DNA of 64,000 nucleotides, taken from assembly GCA_965248775.1 (NCBI GenBank), contig OZ252150.1:3534001-3598000 (forward strand). The letters are read 5' to 3'. The notes under the pieces were generated by a model, which was not told where the DNA came from, ran no database searches, and was given only the letters and a program-made list of their open reading frames with translations. Source of the stretch: JBHHUI01 sp965248775. GTDB taxonomy: Bacteria > Chloroflexota > Anaerolineae > Anaerolineales > JBHHUI01. The translations under genes and the position numbers were made by a program. Below are positions 28,395 through 36,806 of this stretch, piece by piece (position 1 is the stretch's first letter; each line of letters starts with the position of its first letter).

Positions 28395-28826
28395 ATGTCT
28401 GGGAAAAAGGGGATGAAAAACTACCCGAAAGCGACCAAGCTGGAAGCGGTACGCATGTTTCTGGAAGAAGGCCTGACCCGCGCAGAGGTAGTTGAAGCAC
28501 TCGGGCTGCCCCGCCGAGATCTTCACGACCCAGTTCATTCGTACAGTCACCCAGTCATGAATGTACTGGGTCATGACGTGCAGACTGCATCGTGATGACT
28601 GGGTGTGAAGGTCTGGGTGCGCCAATATCGCCGCAAGGGAGGGGCAGCCTTTGCCAAACCGAAGGGTCGGCCTCCTCGTCGGCCGGCGGAAAGTCCGCAG
28701 GAGGAGCTGGAACGGTTGCGCATGGAAAATGTGCTCCTAAAAATATTCCATACCGAATTGCGCACGGACGAGCTCGCACGGCGCAATAGCGGGTCATCTA
28801 CCAGTACAAAAGAAGATACACTGTGA
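28395..28826 (+). pseudogene. IS3-family OrfA, interrupted by an 81-bp insert
   Basis: From the ATG at 28395 (AGGAGG upstream) the frame gives an HTH start (YPKATKLEAVRMFLEEGLTRAEVVEALGL). It is interrupted after PRRDL by the insert at 28524-28604, which contains an in-frame TGA. The protein resumes at VKVWVRQYRRKG and ends in the coiled coil ELERLRMENVLLK. Deleting exactly 81 bp restores an OrfA of about 116 residues. Confidence 0.8.
28524..28604. repeat. 81-bp multi-hairpin insert, copy B
   Basis: This copy uses the same vocabulary as A1 and A2 (GACCCAGTTCATTC, ACCCAGTCAT, GAATGTACTGGGTC) and adds GTGCAGACTGCATC, itself a hairpin. It lies between Leu and Val codons of orfA. Its length is exactly 81 bp, it leaves no duplicated target, and removal gives CGC CGA GAT CTT GTG AAG GTC. 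Confidence 0.8.
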
Positions 28827-29137
28827 AGGCAATGTGTACTTTCTTCGCAGTTTCGCGAGCTGCCTATTACGCCTGGCTCAAGCGCAGCCAGCAGCCGGAC
28901 AAAGATAGCGCGCGGCTGCAAGCGGTGCAGCAAGCCTGGGAAAAATCGCACAGAACCTATGGCTATCGCAGGGTTGCTTTGTGGTTGCGACAACACAAAG
29001 GGCTGGTCATCAACCACAAAGCGGTTTTACGGCTGATGAACAAGCTCAATATCCGCTCCATTGCCAGGCAACGCCACCCCTATAAGCAAAGGGCCCGCTT
29101 AGATTTTCACCAGCGCTATGCCAATCTCTCAAAGTGC

Positions 29138-29214
29138 AGTGCGCATACCGACCCAGTTTCACGACCCAGTTCATTCGTGACTGGGCGTTCGGTACTGGGC
29201 TTCACTGTGTGGCC
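29138..29214. repeat. Hairpin insert C1 in orfB (about 77 bp)
   Basis: It contains ACCGACCCAGTTTCACGACCC, a segment of copy A1 with an internal deletion, plus flanks AGTGCGCAT and CTTCACTGTG. The frame changes from one side to the other in the way a 77-bp insertion would cause. Ends are uncertain by a few bases. Confidence 0.6.
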
Positions 29215-29259
29215 CGAGATTTCGCAGCAAACCAACCCAATCAGAAATGGGTTACTGAT

Positions 29260-29285
29260 ACACTTGCGCCGTACGCAGTACAGGT
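29260..29285. repeat. 26-bp insert C2 in orfB
   Basis: A 26-bp stretch rich in GTACGCAGTAC-type words separates the codons of WVTD from VTYI, which are contiguous in IS3 transposases. Deletion restores the frame. Confidence 0.55.
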
Positions 29286-29384
29286 GTCACCTACATCGCT
29301 ACCCAACAAGGCTGGGCGTATCTGGCCACCATCAAGGACCTGTTCGACGGTTTCATCGTTGCACATCGTCTGGGAAGACACCCC

Positions 29385-29440
29385 GTCCAGTACCGATACC
29401 GATGCAGTGTGCACGGCACTGTGCGGGACTGGGCAATTCT
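29385..29440. repeat. 56-bp insert C3 in orfB
   Basis: Between GRHP and VRLVIDTL lies a 56-bp stretch with CAGTACCGATACCGATGCAG and GGCACTGTGCGGGACTGGGC. These are the same kinds of words as the other inserts. The frame changes by the amount expected. Confidence 0.55.
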
Positions 29441-29519
29441 GTGCGCTTAGTCATCGATACCCTCAAGCAGGCCAGACGTAAAGAAAAGGTCACTGCGGGA
29501 CTGCTCCTGCACAGTGACC

Positions 29520-29695
29520 ACCTAGTCCAGTCGATCACGATGCAGTCTGCACGTCACAGAGTGAAGTGCGCACTCCACTTCGTGACCCAGTACATTCACC
29601 CAGTCATCACGATGCAGTCTGCACGTGACTGTACGAACGCACTGGGTCGTGACACTTGCCGGGTACGGCAGTACGCGGTGACTGTACTAGACTGG
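29520..29695. repeat. 176-bp compound hairpin insert C4 in orfB
   Basis: This insert separates HSD(R) from (R)GYQYTS at the second catalytic aspartate. It carries two copies of ATCACGATGCAGTCTGCACGT and a CATTCACCCAGTCATCACG segment, so it looks like two units joined. Deleting 176 bp gives GAC CGG GGA TAT CAA, the expected family motif. Confidence 0.65.
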
Positions 29696-30055
29696 GGGGA
29701 TATCAATACACTTCCAAGCAGTATGCTGCCCTTACCCGGGCGTATCACATCACCCCTTCCATGTCTCGGCGTGGCAATTGTTGGGATAATGCGCCCATGG
29801 AGAACTTCTTTGGTCATTTGAAAGCGGAAGCGCTCCGCCATATCCGCGTGCCAAGCTTTGAGCGGGCGCATGAATTGATTGACCAATATATCGAGTTCTA
29901 CAATTATGAACGCATACAACTAAAAACCAAACAGACACCATATCAAATCAGGTGTCTGACTGGATGACCGCAGTGGGGGTCTTTCTTTTTGTGTCTTGTT
30001 TACAGGGTGCAGTTCATATACCAGGGGGCTTTTTTGTTTAATAGCCGAAGAACAC

Positions 30056-30084
30056 TTGTTCTGATAGACTTATTCACCTATAAT
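30056..30084 (+). promoter_or_regulatory. Promoter of radA
   Basis: -35 TTGTTC at 30056-30061 and a perfect -10 TATAAT at 30079-30084, 17 bp apart, lie 24 bp before the radA start. The promoter lies just beyond the right end of the IS3 element. Confidence 0.75.
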
Positions 30085-30107
30085 CAGTTTGCTGGGAGGT
30101 GATTGTT

Positions 30108-31490
30108 ATGGCCAAGACCAAAACACAATACGTTTGCCAGAAATGCGGCCGTATTGCAGCCAAGGAGATGGGCAAGTGCCCGCAATGCGGCGTGTGGAAT
30201 TCTATGGTCGAGGAAGTTGTAACTACCTCCAAGAATTCAGGAATCCGCTCGCGTACGAACCTGAACTTAAATTCGCAACCTACACGGCTATCTGAAATCG
30301 AAGGCGATCCTGAGGCCCGCCTGCATCTGCCCATCGAAGAATTCGCACGCGTACTGGGTGGTGGAATCGTTCCCGGCTCGGTTGTTCTCATTGGAGGTGA
30401 CCCTGGCATTGGCAAGAGCACCCTGATGTTACAAGTGGCTGCTACGATGGCCAGAGAAGCCGGGCCGGTGTTGTACGTTTCCGGCGAAGAATCTACCCGC
30501 CAGATCAAAATGCGTGCCTTGCGCCTGGATGCTTCAGCGGAAGCCGACGATCTGTATTTGGTTGCTGAAACTGACTTGGCAGCCATCCTCGCACATATCG
30601 AAAACCTTCAAGCCAGACTTGTAATCGTTGACTCGATCCAGACAACGTATAACGGCGAACTTACCTCTGCAGCTGGATCAGTCAGCCAAGTGCGCGAGTG
30701 TGCGGCGCGCCTGACTGCACTGGCAAAATCTTCTGGCTTAGCCATGTTCCTTGTTGGACATGTGACGAAGGAAGGAAACCTCGCCGGCCCGCGCGTGCTC
30801 GAACATATGGTAGATACCGTGCTCTATTTGGAGGGCGACCGCCACCATGCATATCGGCTTTTGCGTGGTGTAAAAAATCGCTTCGGGGCCATTTCGGAAG
30901 TGGGCGTCTTCGAGATGCGGGAAGCCGGCATGGTGGAAGTCGCCAACCCGTCGGAAGCATTTCTGGCCGAACGGCTTGTCAATGCGCCCGGCTCAGCTAT
31001 CGCCGTGACAATGGAAGGCACGCGCCCACTCCTAGTGGAAGTGCAAGCCCTGGCAAGTACAACAGCTTTCGGCAATCCACGCCGGACTCCCAATGGAGTT
31101 GATTTCAATCGCTTACTGCTTACCAGCGCAGTCCTCACGCGCCGGCTCGGCGTGCGCCTTGCGGATCAGGATGTATTCGTGAATGTGATTGGGGGATTAC
31201 AAGTGCAGGAGCCGGCAGCCGATCTCGCAATTGCGATGGCGATTGCCTCCTCGGTTAAAGATCGTGCGATTGCCGCAGACCTTGTGCTAATTGGAGAGAT
31301 CGGGCTTTCCGGTGAATTGAGGGCGGTCGGCCAACTACCGGCGCGGCTACACGAAGCTTCCAAGCTGGGCTTTCGGCGTGCGATTATCCCTAAAATGTTG
31401 CGCGGCGGCGATGCACTTCCGAACGAACTGGAAGTAACTCAGATCCGTTCCGCGCGCGAAGCACTTAAATTCGCTTTGGTCGCAACGTGA
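30108..31490 (+). CDS. radA: DNA repair protein RadA
   Basis: A RecA-like ATPase that promotes branch migration in recombinational repair. It has an N-terminal C4 zinc finger (CQKC ... CPQC), Walker A GGDPGIGKST near residue 90, the RadA signature KNRFG, and a C-terminal Lon-protease-like domain (ADLAIAMAIASS...GEIGLSGELRAV). The ATG at 30108 has GGGAGG upstream; a GTG three codons earlier is part of that site. Length 460 is typical. Confidence 0.96.
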   Translation: MAKTKTQYVCQKCGRIAAKEMGKCPQCGVWNSMVEEVVTTSKNSGIRSRTNLNLNSQPTRLSEIEGDPEARLHLPIEEFARVLGGGIVPGSVVLIGGDPGIGKSTLMLQVAATMAREAGPVLYVSGEESTRQIKMRALRLDASAEADDLYLVAETDLAAILAHIENLQARLVIVDSIQTTYNGELTSAAGSVSQVRECAARLTALAKSSGLAMFLVGHVTKEGNLAGPRVLEHMVDTVLYLEGDRHHAYRLLRGVKNRFGAISEVGVFEMREAGMVEVANPSEAFLAERLVNAPGSAIAVTMEGTRPLLVEVQALASTTAFGNPRRTPNGVDFNRLLLTSAVLTRRLGVRLADQDVFVNVIGGLQVQEPAADLAIAMAIASSVKDRAIAADLVLIGEIGLSGELRAVGQLPARLHEASKLGFRRAIIPKMLRGGDALPNELEVTQIRSAREALKFALVAT

Positions 31491-31689
31491 GAAATTGACG
31501 GGATGTGATACCATTAATATGTCAATTCAAAGTGATTGCGGCGCAGAACTTTCATTCATTTTTCTGACTGCGCATCCGGCCTTATTCTCATTATCTCATT
31601 GTTCGTGATTTCTTCGACCGAAACTGACTTAAAACATAGCTCCTGATAACAGGATAATCAGTTGTAGGTCGTTAGAAACCGTCGCTCAT

Positions 31690-31727
31690 AGGTGAGTCAC
31701 CTGGCCGGGTGCTCACCTGTTCTTTTT
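31690..31727 (+). terminator. Rho-independent terminator after radA / before the PIN-TRAM gene
   Basis: AGGTGAG(T)CACC pairs with GG(G)TGCTCACCT and is followed by TTCTTTTT. It lies 200 bp after radA and 55 bp before the next start codon, so it could end radA transcripts or attenuate the downstream gene. The rest of 31491-31781 holds no gene that I can see. Confidence 0.65.
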
Positions 31728-31781
31728 AACGGTATTGGCCTTATGTATGCCTGCTGAAGGTATAAGTTGGAGGGGTTGGAC

Positions 31782-32843
31782 ATGAGTATTGAATTTATTT
31801 TTCGTATCATCGGGATGGGGGCATTTGGCGTAGGGGGTCTACGCCTTGGTGCAATCTTTGCGGACATGGCGGGTGATGAGGCCGTCCCCACCATCTGGGC
31901 GGGTGTATTCGCACTTGTGGGGGCGCTGCTCGGTCTTGTGATCACACCCTATCTCACGACAAGACCGGCGCGTATTTTGCGGGTTGCGATTGGGCAAATG
32001 CCTGCTTCAAAATTGGTCTCAGCCCTTATAGGCCTGATCGTCGGCCTTGTGATTGCAGCTTTACTGGCGTTCCCGCTTTCCCTGTTGCCGAGTCCATTTA
32101 GTGAGATTCTCCCATTTGTGGGGGTGACCGTCTTTTCGTGGTTGGGCGTATCAATATTTATGATGCGACAGAGTGATCTATTTACACTCTTTCGCTCGCG
32201 CGGTGTAGCTGCCTCCGCCACGGATAATCGGGCGAATGGCAACGCCTCGAGTGTACTCGTTGACACAAGTGCTATCATCGATGGGCGTGTGGCCGACATA
32301 AGCAAGACAGGTTTCATCGGTGGCACAATGCTTGTGCCCCGCTTTGTATTGAATGAGTTACAGCATGTTGCAGATTCGGCCGATGTGCTACGCCGAAATC
32401 GGGGGCGGCGAGGGCTCGAAATTCTCAACAAACTACAAAAAGATGCCATTGTGCCGGTGCGCATTACGGATATGGATGTAGATGGGGTGCGTGAGGTTGA
32501 CGACAAACTTGTCATTCTTGCAAAACAACTCCACTGTTCGGTCCTGACCAATGATTACAACTTGAACCGAGTCGCTGAGATTCAAGGTGTTTCAGTACTC
32601 AATATTAATGAACTTGCCAATGCCGTAAAGGCAGTCTTTTTGCCAGGTGAGACGATGAATGTCGAAGTCATCCAGGAAGGCAAGGAGCATGGACAAGGGG
32701 TCGGCTATCTGGATGATGGGACCATGGTGGTTGTTGAGAATGGCCGCCACCATCTTCGCATGCACTTGAACGTGGTGGTGACCAAAGTGCTGCAAACGGC
32801 CGCCGGACGCATGATCTTCGCACGACCAGAGACCTCCAACTAG
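31782..32843 (+). CDS. Membrane-anchored PIN and TRAM domain protein (YacL family)
   Basis: Four predicted membrane segments in residues 1-130 (for example LVSALIGLIVGLVIAALLAF) are followed by a PIN nuclease domain (LVDTSAIIDGRVADI, then LVILAKQL and LTNDYNLNRVA) and a C-terminal TRAM RNA-binding domain. The family is conserved in Gram-positive and related phyla, often upstream of cysS as here. Its cellular role is not settled; the fold suggests membrane-linked RNA cleavage. GGAGGGG precedes the ATG at 31782. Confidence 0.9.
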   Translation: MSIEFIFRIIGMGAFGVGGLRLGAIFADMAGDEAVPTIWAGVFALVGALLGLVITPYLTTRPARILRVAIGQMPASKLVSALIGLIVGLVIAALLAFPLSLLPSPFSEILPFVGVTVFSWLGVSIFMMRQSDLFTLFRSRGVAASATDNRANGNASSVLVDTSAIIDGRVADISKTGFIGGTMLVPRFVLNELQHVADSADVLRRNRGRRGLEILNKLQKDAIVPVRITDMDVDGVREVDDKLVILAKQLHCSVLTNDYNLNRVAEIQGVSVLNINELANAVKAVFLPGETMNVEVIQEGKEHGQGVGYLDDGTMVVVENGRHHLRMHLNVVVTKVLQTAAGRMIFARPETSN

Positions 32844-32868
32844 CATCAGCCAAGGGGAACATTCGTCG

Positions 32869-34323
32869 ATGTCGCTGATAGTCTACAACACACTGACGCG
32901 CAGAAAAGAAGAGTTCGTGCCAATCGAGCCGGATCGGGTGAACATGTATGTCTGTGGCCCGACTGTGTACGACCATGCCCACATAGGTCATGCAAAGTTA
33001 TATGCGTCCATGGACGTTATTGTGCGCTATCTGCGCTATAAAGGCTTTAAGGTTCGTTACGTTCAGAACATTACGGATGTCGGACATATCCTGGACACCG
33101 GCGAAGATCGCATCTACAAAGGCGCTCGCCGTGAACGGATCGAGCCGATGGAAGTTGTCGAACGATATATGCGCTCCTACCTGGATGACATGGATGCGTT
33201 AGGCGTCGTCCGGCCAGACATCATGCCACGCGCAACGGGACACGTTCCTGAACAGATTGAAGCTGTCCAGCAGCTGATTGAAAAAGGACATGCATACGAG
33301 GTCAACGGCTCAGTCTATTTCGATGTTTCCAGTTGGCCGGAATATGGAAAATTATCTGGGCGCCGAGTTGAAGATCAGGAAGAAGGCGTACGAGTAGCGG
33401 TGCGCGAGGAAAAACGTTATCCAGAAGACTTTGCGCTTTGGAAACTGGCCGAACCAGAACACCTTTTGCGTTGGCGCAGTCCTTGGGGAGTCGGTTTTCC
33501 CGGTTGGCATATCGAATGCACTGCCATGTCCACAAAATATCTAGGTGAAACGTTCGACATCCACGGCGGCGGGCTTGAAAACATGTTCCCGCATAACGAG
33601 TGCGAGATCGCGCAATCTGAGGCACTCACGGGAAAACCATTTTCCAATTACTGGTTACTGGCCGGCTCACTCACGCTTGAAGGCGTGAAGATGAGCAAAA
33701 GCCTGGGCAACGTCTTCACTATCAAGGATGCACTCGCTCAATATCCGGCCGGAGTGATTCGTTTCTTTATCCTTTCAAGTCTCTATCGTAGCCCGATCGA
33801 CTATTCTGCAGAAGCGCTGGAAGCAGCCCGCCGTGGCTGGGAACGACTCGTGGGACCCTCACATGAAGTGCGGCAGCGCCTCGCGAGCGGCGATCAGCCA
33901 ACTTCAGACGAATTTGATACCGAGGCACTCATCGCGGACGTACGCACGCAGTGTATCGCAGCGATGGATGACGATTTCAATACGCCAGTCGCACTCGCCG
34001 ACCTGCGCGAGTTCAGCAGGAATGTAAACAGCATGCTCTATGGTGATGCACAACCTGCACTCGAAACGCTGCAAAGTATTGATGCGCTATATCAGGAATT
34101 GGCAGGGGATGTGCTGGGCCTGCTGGCTGGAGGGGCTTCTGATTCTGCCAATGCGGAACGAGAAGCAGGTTTGATCCAGCTTCTGATTGACGTACGTGAA
34201 ACTGCTCGCGAGCGCCGCGACTTTGACACCGCCGATGCGATTCGCGATCGCGTCCAAGCGTTGGGTGTGCAGTTGGAGGATGGCAAAGACGGCACGAAGT
34301 GGCGTGTCGCGCAATCGCAGTGA
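32869..34323 (+). CDS. cysS: Cysteinyl-tRNA synthetase
   Basis: A class I synthetase that charges tRNA(Cys). The zinc-site cysteine in MYVCGPTVYDHAHIGHA overlaps the HIGH motif. Further Zn ligands are in IECTAMS and FPHNECEIAQSE. KMSKSLGN is present. 484 residues, normal. It is followed directly by rlmB, whose start overlaps the cysS stop. Confidence 0.97.
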   Translation: MSLIVYNTLTRRKEEFVPIEPDRVNMYVCGPTVYDHAHIGHAKLYASMDVIVRYLRYKGFKVRYVQNITDVGHILDTGEDRIYKGARRERIEPMEVVERYMRSYLDDMDALGVVRPDIMPRATGHVPEQIEAVQQLIEKGHAYEVNGSVYFDVSSWPEYGKLSGRRVEDQEEGVRVAVREEKRYPEDFALWKLAEPEHLLRWRSPWGVGFPGWHIECTAMSTKYLGETFDIHGGGLENMFPHNECEIAQSEALTGKPFSNYWLLAGSLTLEGVKMSKSLGNVFTIKDALAQYPAGVIRFFILSSLYRSPIDYSAEALEAARRGWERLVGPSHEVRQRLASGDQPTSDEFDTEALIADVRTQCIAAMDDDFNTPVALADLREFSRNVNSMLYGDAQPALETLQSIDALYQELAGDVLGLLAGGASDSANAEREAGLIQLLIDVRETARERRDFDTADAIRDRVQALGVQLEDGKDGTKWRVAQSQ

Positions 34324-35087
34324 CCGAACTTCTCTATCGGCGTAATGTCGTCCTGGAAGCACTCCGCGCCGGCCGGCGCGATATTCACAAATTAACAGTT
34401 GCGCACGACGCGGACCCAAACTCCATAGCGCCCGTAGTCGCCGCTGCGGAAAGCCGCGGTGTCCCGGTTGAGCACGCATTCAAAAAGGATTTAAATCTGC
34501 GCCTGAAGGGTGCGCGCCATCAGGGTGCGCTGCTCGAAGTTGGGCCCTACACATATTTTGAACTGCAAGATATTCTCGAGCGGGCGGATGCGCAGAACGA
34601 GCCCCCGTTCCTGCTGCTACTCGACCTTGTACATTCGCCGAGTAATGTTGGCCGCTTGTTGCGTAGTGCCGAGGCAACCGGAGTACATGGCGTCATCATG
34701 CAAGATCGGCGCGCAGGGGAGATCACGCCTGCTGTGGTAGACGCTTCGATGGGAGCCAGTGAACACATGTTCGTTGCCCGCGTGACGAATCTCGTCCAGA
34801 CCATGCGCTTGCTGAGCAAAGAAGACATTTGGCTAGCTGGTTTGGACCTCGGCGAAACGGCACGTCCGCTCGGGCAGGTGGACTTAAACATGTCATTGGG
34901 GCTTGTAGTAGGCAATGAGGGCAGCGGACTACGACGCCTGGTGCGCAAGCATTGCGATCTATTACTATATATCCCTATGCGCGGTAGGGTTGCTTCCCTC
35001 AACGCTGCCATTGCCGGTTCTGTAGTTTTATATGCGGCCTGGCAAGCGCGCGGGTTTCCAGAGCTTGTTCAACCGTCCAACCATTGA
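34320..35087 (+). CDS. rlmB: TrmH/SpoU-family RNA 2'-O-methyltransferase (23S rRNA, RlmB type)
   Basis: An N-terminal SpoU substrate-binding domain (GRRDIHKLTVA ... LKGARHQGALLEV) is followed by the SPOUT knot domain with motif 1 (SPSNVGRLLRSAEATG), motif 2 (GLVVGNEGSGL) and motif 3 (IPMRGRVASLNAAIAGSVVLY). The GTG at 34320 overlaps the cysS stop (GTGA), a common cysS-rlmB arrangement. The exact target nucleotide (G2251-like) is by family inference. Confidence 0.9.
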   Translation: MTELLYRRNVVLEALRAGRRDIHKLTVAHDADPNSIAPVVAAAESRGVPVEHAFKKDLNLRLKGARHQGALLEVGPYTYFELQDILERADAQNEPPFLLLLDLVHSPSNVGRLLRSAEATGVHGVIMQDRRAGEITPAVVDASMGASEHMFVARVTNLVQTMRLLSKEDIWLAGLDLGETARPLGQVDLNMSLGLVVGNEGSGLRRLVRKHCDLLLYIPMRGRVASLNAAIAGSVVLYAAWQARGFPELVQPSNH

Positions 35088-35148
35088 TGACTGTATGGAA
35101 GCCTGTTAGACCCCCGCCCGGCGTTGACGGGCCTAAATACTCAAAATC

Positions 35149-35178
35149 TTGACCGGCGGCATTCGGGGCTGGTATAAT
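35149..35178 (+). promoter_or_regulatory. Strong promoter of the tRNA-tuf transcription unit
   Basis: -35 TTGACC (35149-35154) and -10 TATAAT (35173-35178) are 18 bp apart. They lie 52 bp before the first tRNA, suited to a highly expressed unit. Confidence 0.8.
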
Positions 35179-35230
35179 CGCTAACGCGCCAGGGAAGCCG
35201 GCGCTTATTTAACTTTAGTTGACCGCTAGC

Positions 35231-35303
35231 GCCGACGTAGCTCAGTTGGCAGAGCAAGCGACTTGTAATCGCTAGGTCATGGGTTCGACTCCCATCGTCG
35301 GCT
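35231..35303 (+). tRNA. tRNA-Thr (anticodon TGT)
   Basis: A 73-nt cloverleaf with acceptor stem GCCGACG/CGTCGGC, the D-loop region AGCTCAGTTGGCAGAGC, anticodon loop CTTGTAA and T-arm GGGTTCGACTCCC. CCA is not encoded. Confidence 0.95.
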
Positions 35304-35331
35304 CTCGGACTGGTGACGGACTCTTATATTT

Positions 35332-35415
35332 GGGCAGGCGCCGGAGATGGTGAGCCGGGCCGGTCTGTAAAATCGGTGGCGTACGCCTGAGTGGGTTCGA
35401 ACCCCACCCTGCCCA
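35332..35415 (+). tRNA. tRNA-Tyr (anticodon GTA)
   Basis: An 84-nt tRNA with acceptor GGGCAGG/CCTGCCC, anticodon loop CTGTAAA, a long variable arm (GGCGTACGCC region) and T-arm GGGTTCGAACCCC. The class II variable arm fits bacterial tyrosine tRNA. Confidence 0.93.
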
Positions 35416-35426
35416 CAAAAATATAT

Positions 35427-35499
35427 GCCCACGTAGCTCAGTTGGCAGAGCACATTCTTGGTAAGAATGAGGTCATGGGTTCAAATCCCATCGTGGGCT
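35427..35499 (+). tRNA. tRNA-Thr (anticodon GGT)
   Basis: A 73-nt cloverleaf with acceptor GCCCACG/CGTGGGC, anticodon stem ATTCT/AGAAT with loop TGGTA containing GGT, and T-arm GGGTTCAAATCCC. It lies 102 bp before tuf in the usual Thr-Tyr-(Gly)-Thr-tuf order, here without a glycine tRNA. Confidence 0.94.
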
Positions 35500-35600
35500 C
35501 AAGAGACTGGACAAAACGTCAAGCAGAATATTCGGGCGGTGCTTTTGCACTTCGACTCGAAATTAATCGAAATATATTAACTTATTGAAGAGGGAAAGAC

Positions 35601-36803
35601 ATGGCGAAGGAGAAATTTGACCGGAGCAAGCCCCATGTAAACGTGGGGACGATGGGTCACATCGACCACGGCAAGACGACCTTGACGGCAGCCATCACGA
35701 AGGTGCTGGCGATGCAGGGTGGGGCTGACTTTCGGGCGTTCGACCAGATCGACAACGCGCCGGAAGAGAAAGCGCGCGGCATCACGATCGCGATCTCGCA
35801 TGTGGAATACGAGACCGAGAACCGGCACTACGCGCACGTGGACATGCCGGGGCACCGCGACTATATCAAGAACATGATCGCGGGCGCGGCGCAGGTGGAT
35901 GGCGCCATCCTGGTGGTGGCGGCGCCGGACGGACCGATGCCGCAGACGCGCGAGCATGTGTTGCTGGCGCGGCAGGTGGAAGTGCCTTACATCGTGGTGT
36001 ACCTGAACAAGGTGGACATGATGGACGACGAGGAGTTGCTGGAACTGGTGGAGCTGGAGTTGAGCGAGTTGCTGACAGCCTACGAGTTTCCCGGGGACGA
36101 TACGCCGATCATCCGGGGGAGCGCGTTGCAGGCGCTGGAGAGCGAGAGCACGGATCAGACGGCGCCGGAGTATGCCAGCATCCTGGAGTTGATGGCGGCG
36201 GTGGACAGCTTCATACCGACGCCGGATCGGGATGTGGAGAAACCGTTCATGATGCCGATTGAGGACGTGTTCAGCATCAAGGGGCGCGGGACAGTGGTGA
36301 CGGGCCGGGTTGAGCGCGGGGCGGTGAAGTTGCAGGAAGATGTAGAGATAGTCGGACTGCAGAACGAGACGCGCAAGACGGTGGTTACAGGCGTGGAGAT
36401 GTTCCACAAGCAATTGGACCAAGCGCAGGCAGGTGACAACGCGGGCATCCTGATCCGGGGTGTGGACCGCACGGAAGTAGAGCGCGGACAGGTTTTGGCG
36501 AAGCCGGGGAGCATCACGCCGCACACAGAGTTCAACGCGGAAGTGTATGTGTTGACGAAGGACGAAGGCGGGCGGCACAAGGCATTCTTCAGCGGGTATC
36601 AGCCACAGTTCTACATCCGGACGTTGGATGTGACGGGGGCGATCACGTTGCCGGAGGGGGTCGAGATGGTGATGCCTGGGGACAACATTAACATGGTAGT
36701 GAAGCTGATCACACCGGTGGCGTTGGAGAAGGGCTCAAAGTTCGCCATCCGTGAGGGTGGCTTGACGGTCGGCGCCGGCTTCATCACTGAAATTCTGGAA
36801 TAA
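35601..36803 (+). CDS. tuf: Elongation factor Tu
   Basis: A GTPase that delivers aminoacyl-tRNA to the ribosome. G1 is GHIDHGKTT, G2 is the ARGITI region, G3 is DMPGHRDY and G4 is NKVD. Domains II and III follow, ending in TVGAGFITEILE. 400 residues. Base composition is clearly richer in G+C than neighbouring genes, with repeated GCG and CGG codons. That is unusual for the cluster and may reflect expression-related codon choice or gene conversion with a second tuf copy. Confidence 0.98.
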   Translation: MAKEKFDRSKPHVNVGTMGHIDHGKTTLTAAITKVLAMQGGADFRAFDQIDNAPEEKARGITIAISHVEYETENRHYAHVDMPGHRDYIKNMIAGAAQVDGAILVVAAPDGPMPQTREHVLLARQVEVPYIVVYLNKVDMMDDEELLELVELELSELLTAYEFPGDDTPIIRGSALQALESESTDQTAPEYASILELMAAVDSFIPTPDRDVEKPFMMPIEDVFSIKGRGTVVTGRVERGAVKLQEDVEIVGLQNETRKTVVTGVEMFHKQLDQAQAGDNAGILIRGVDRTEVERGQVLAKPGSITPHTEFNAEVYVLTKDEGGRHKAFFSGYQPQFYIRTLDVTGAITLPEGVEMVMPGDNINMVVKLITPVALEKGSKFAIREGGLTVGAGFITEILE

Positions 36804-36806
36804 ATT

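Larger units (their letters stand above)
28823..29967 (+). pseudogene. IS3-family OrfB, interrupted by four inserts
   Basis: Conserved blocks occur in order in changing frames: AAYYAWLKRSQQ and YGYRRVALWLRQ; RDFAANQPNQKWVTD; VTYIATQQGWAYLATIKDLFDGFIVAHRLGRHP; VRLVIDTLKQA and GLLLHSD; then YQYTSKQYAAL, NAPMENFFGHLK and FYNYERIQLKTKQTPYQ. Each break coincides with a foreign stretch at about 29138, 29260, 29385 and 29520. The DDE residues survive but the gene cannot be read through. Confidence 0.82.
28321..30016 (+). mobile_element. IS3-family insertion sequence, degraded by five hairpin inserts
   Basis: The terminal inverted repeats start TGAACTG and end CAGTTCA, with further similarity inside (GACACAAAA). 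The 3-bp target TAT is duplicated on both sides (28318-28320 and 30017-30019). The element is 1696 bp because inserts of 81, about 77, 26, 56 and 176 bp lie inside orfA and orfB. Without them it would be about 1280 bp, normal for IS3. Confidence 0.85.
28303..30035 (+). terminator. clpC terminator split by an IS3-family element
   Basis: The left arm AAAAAGCCCTCTG is at 28303-28315 and the right arm CAGGGGGCTTTTT at 30022-30034, followed by more T. With the IS element and one copy of the target TAT removed, these form a strong stem with a short loop and a U-run just after clpC. The element therefore landed in the terminator loop. Confidence 0.75.

Noticed and set aside
31491..31781. Riboswitch before the PIN-TRAM gene
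   Set aside because: The region ends in a good terminator, but no known riboswitch core could be matched by eye, so only the terminator is annotated.
35577..36578. 333-codon minus-strand frame opposite tuf
   Set aside because: Shadow of a G+C-rich gene; composition is Arg/His-rich without a recognisable domain.
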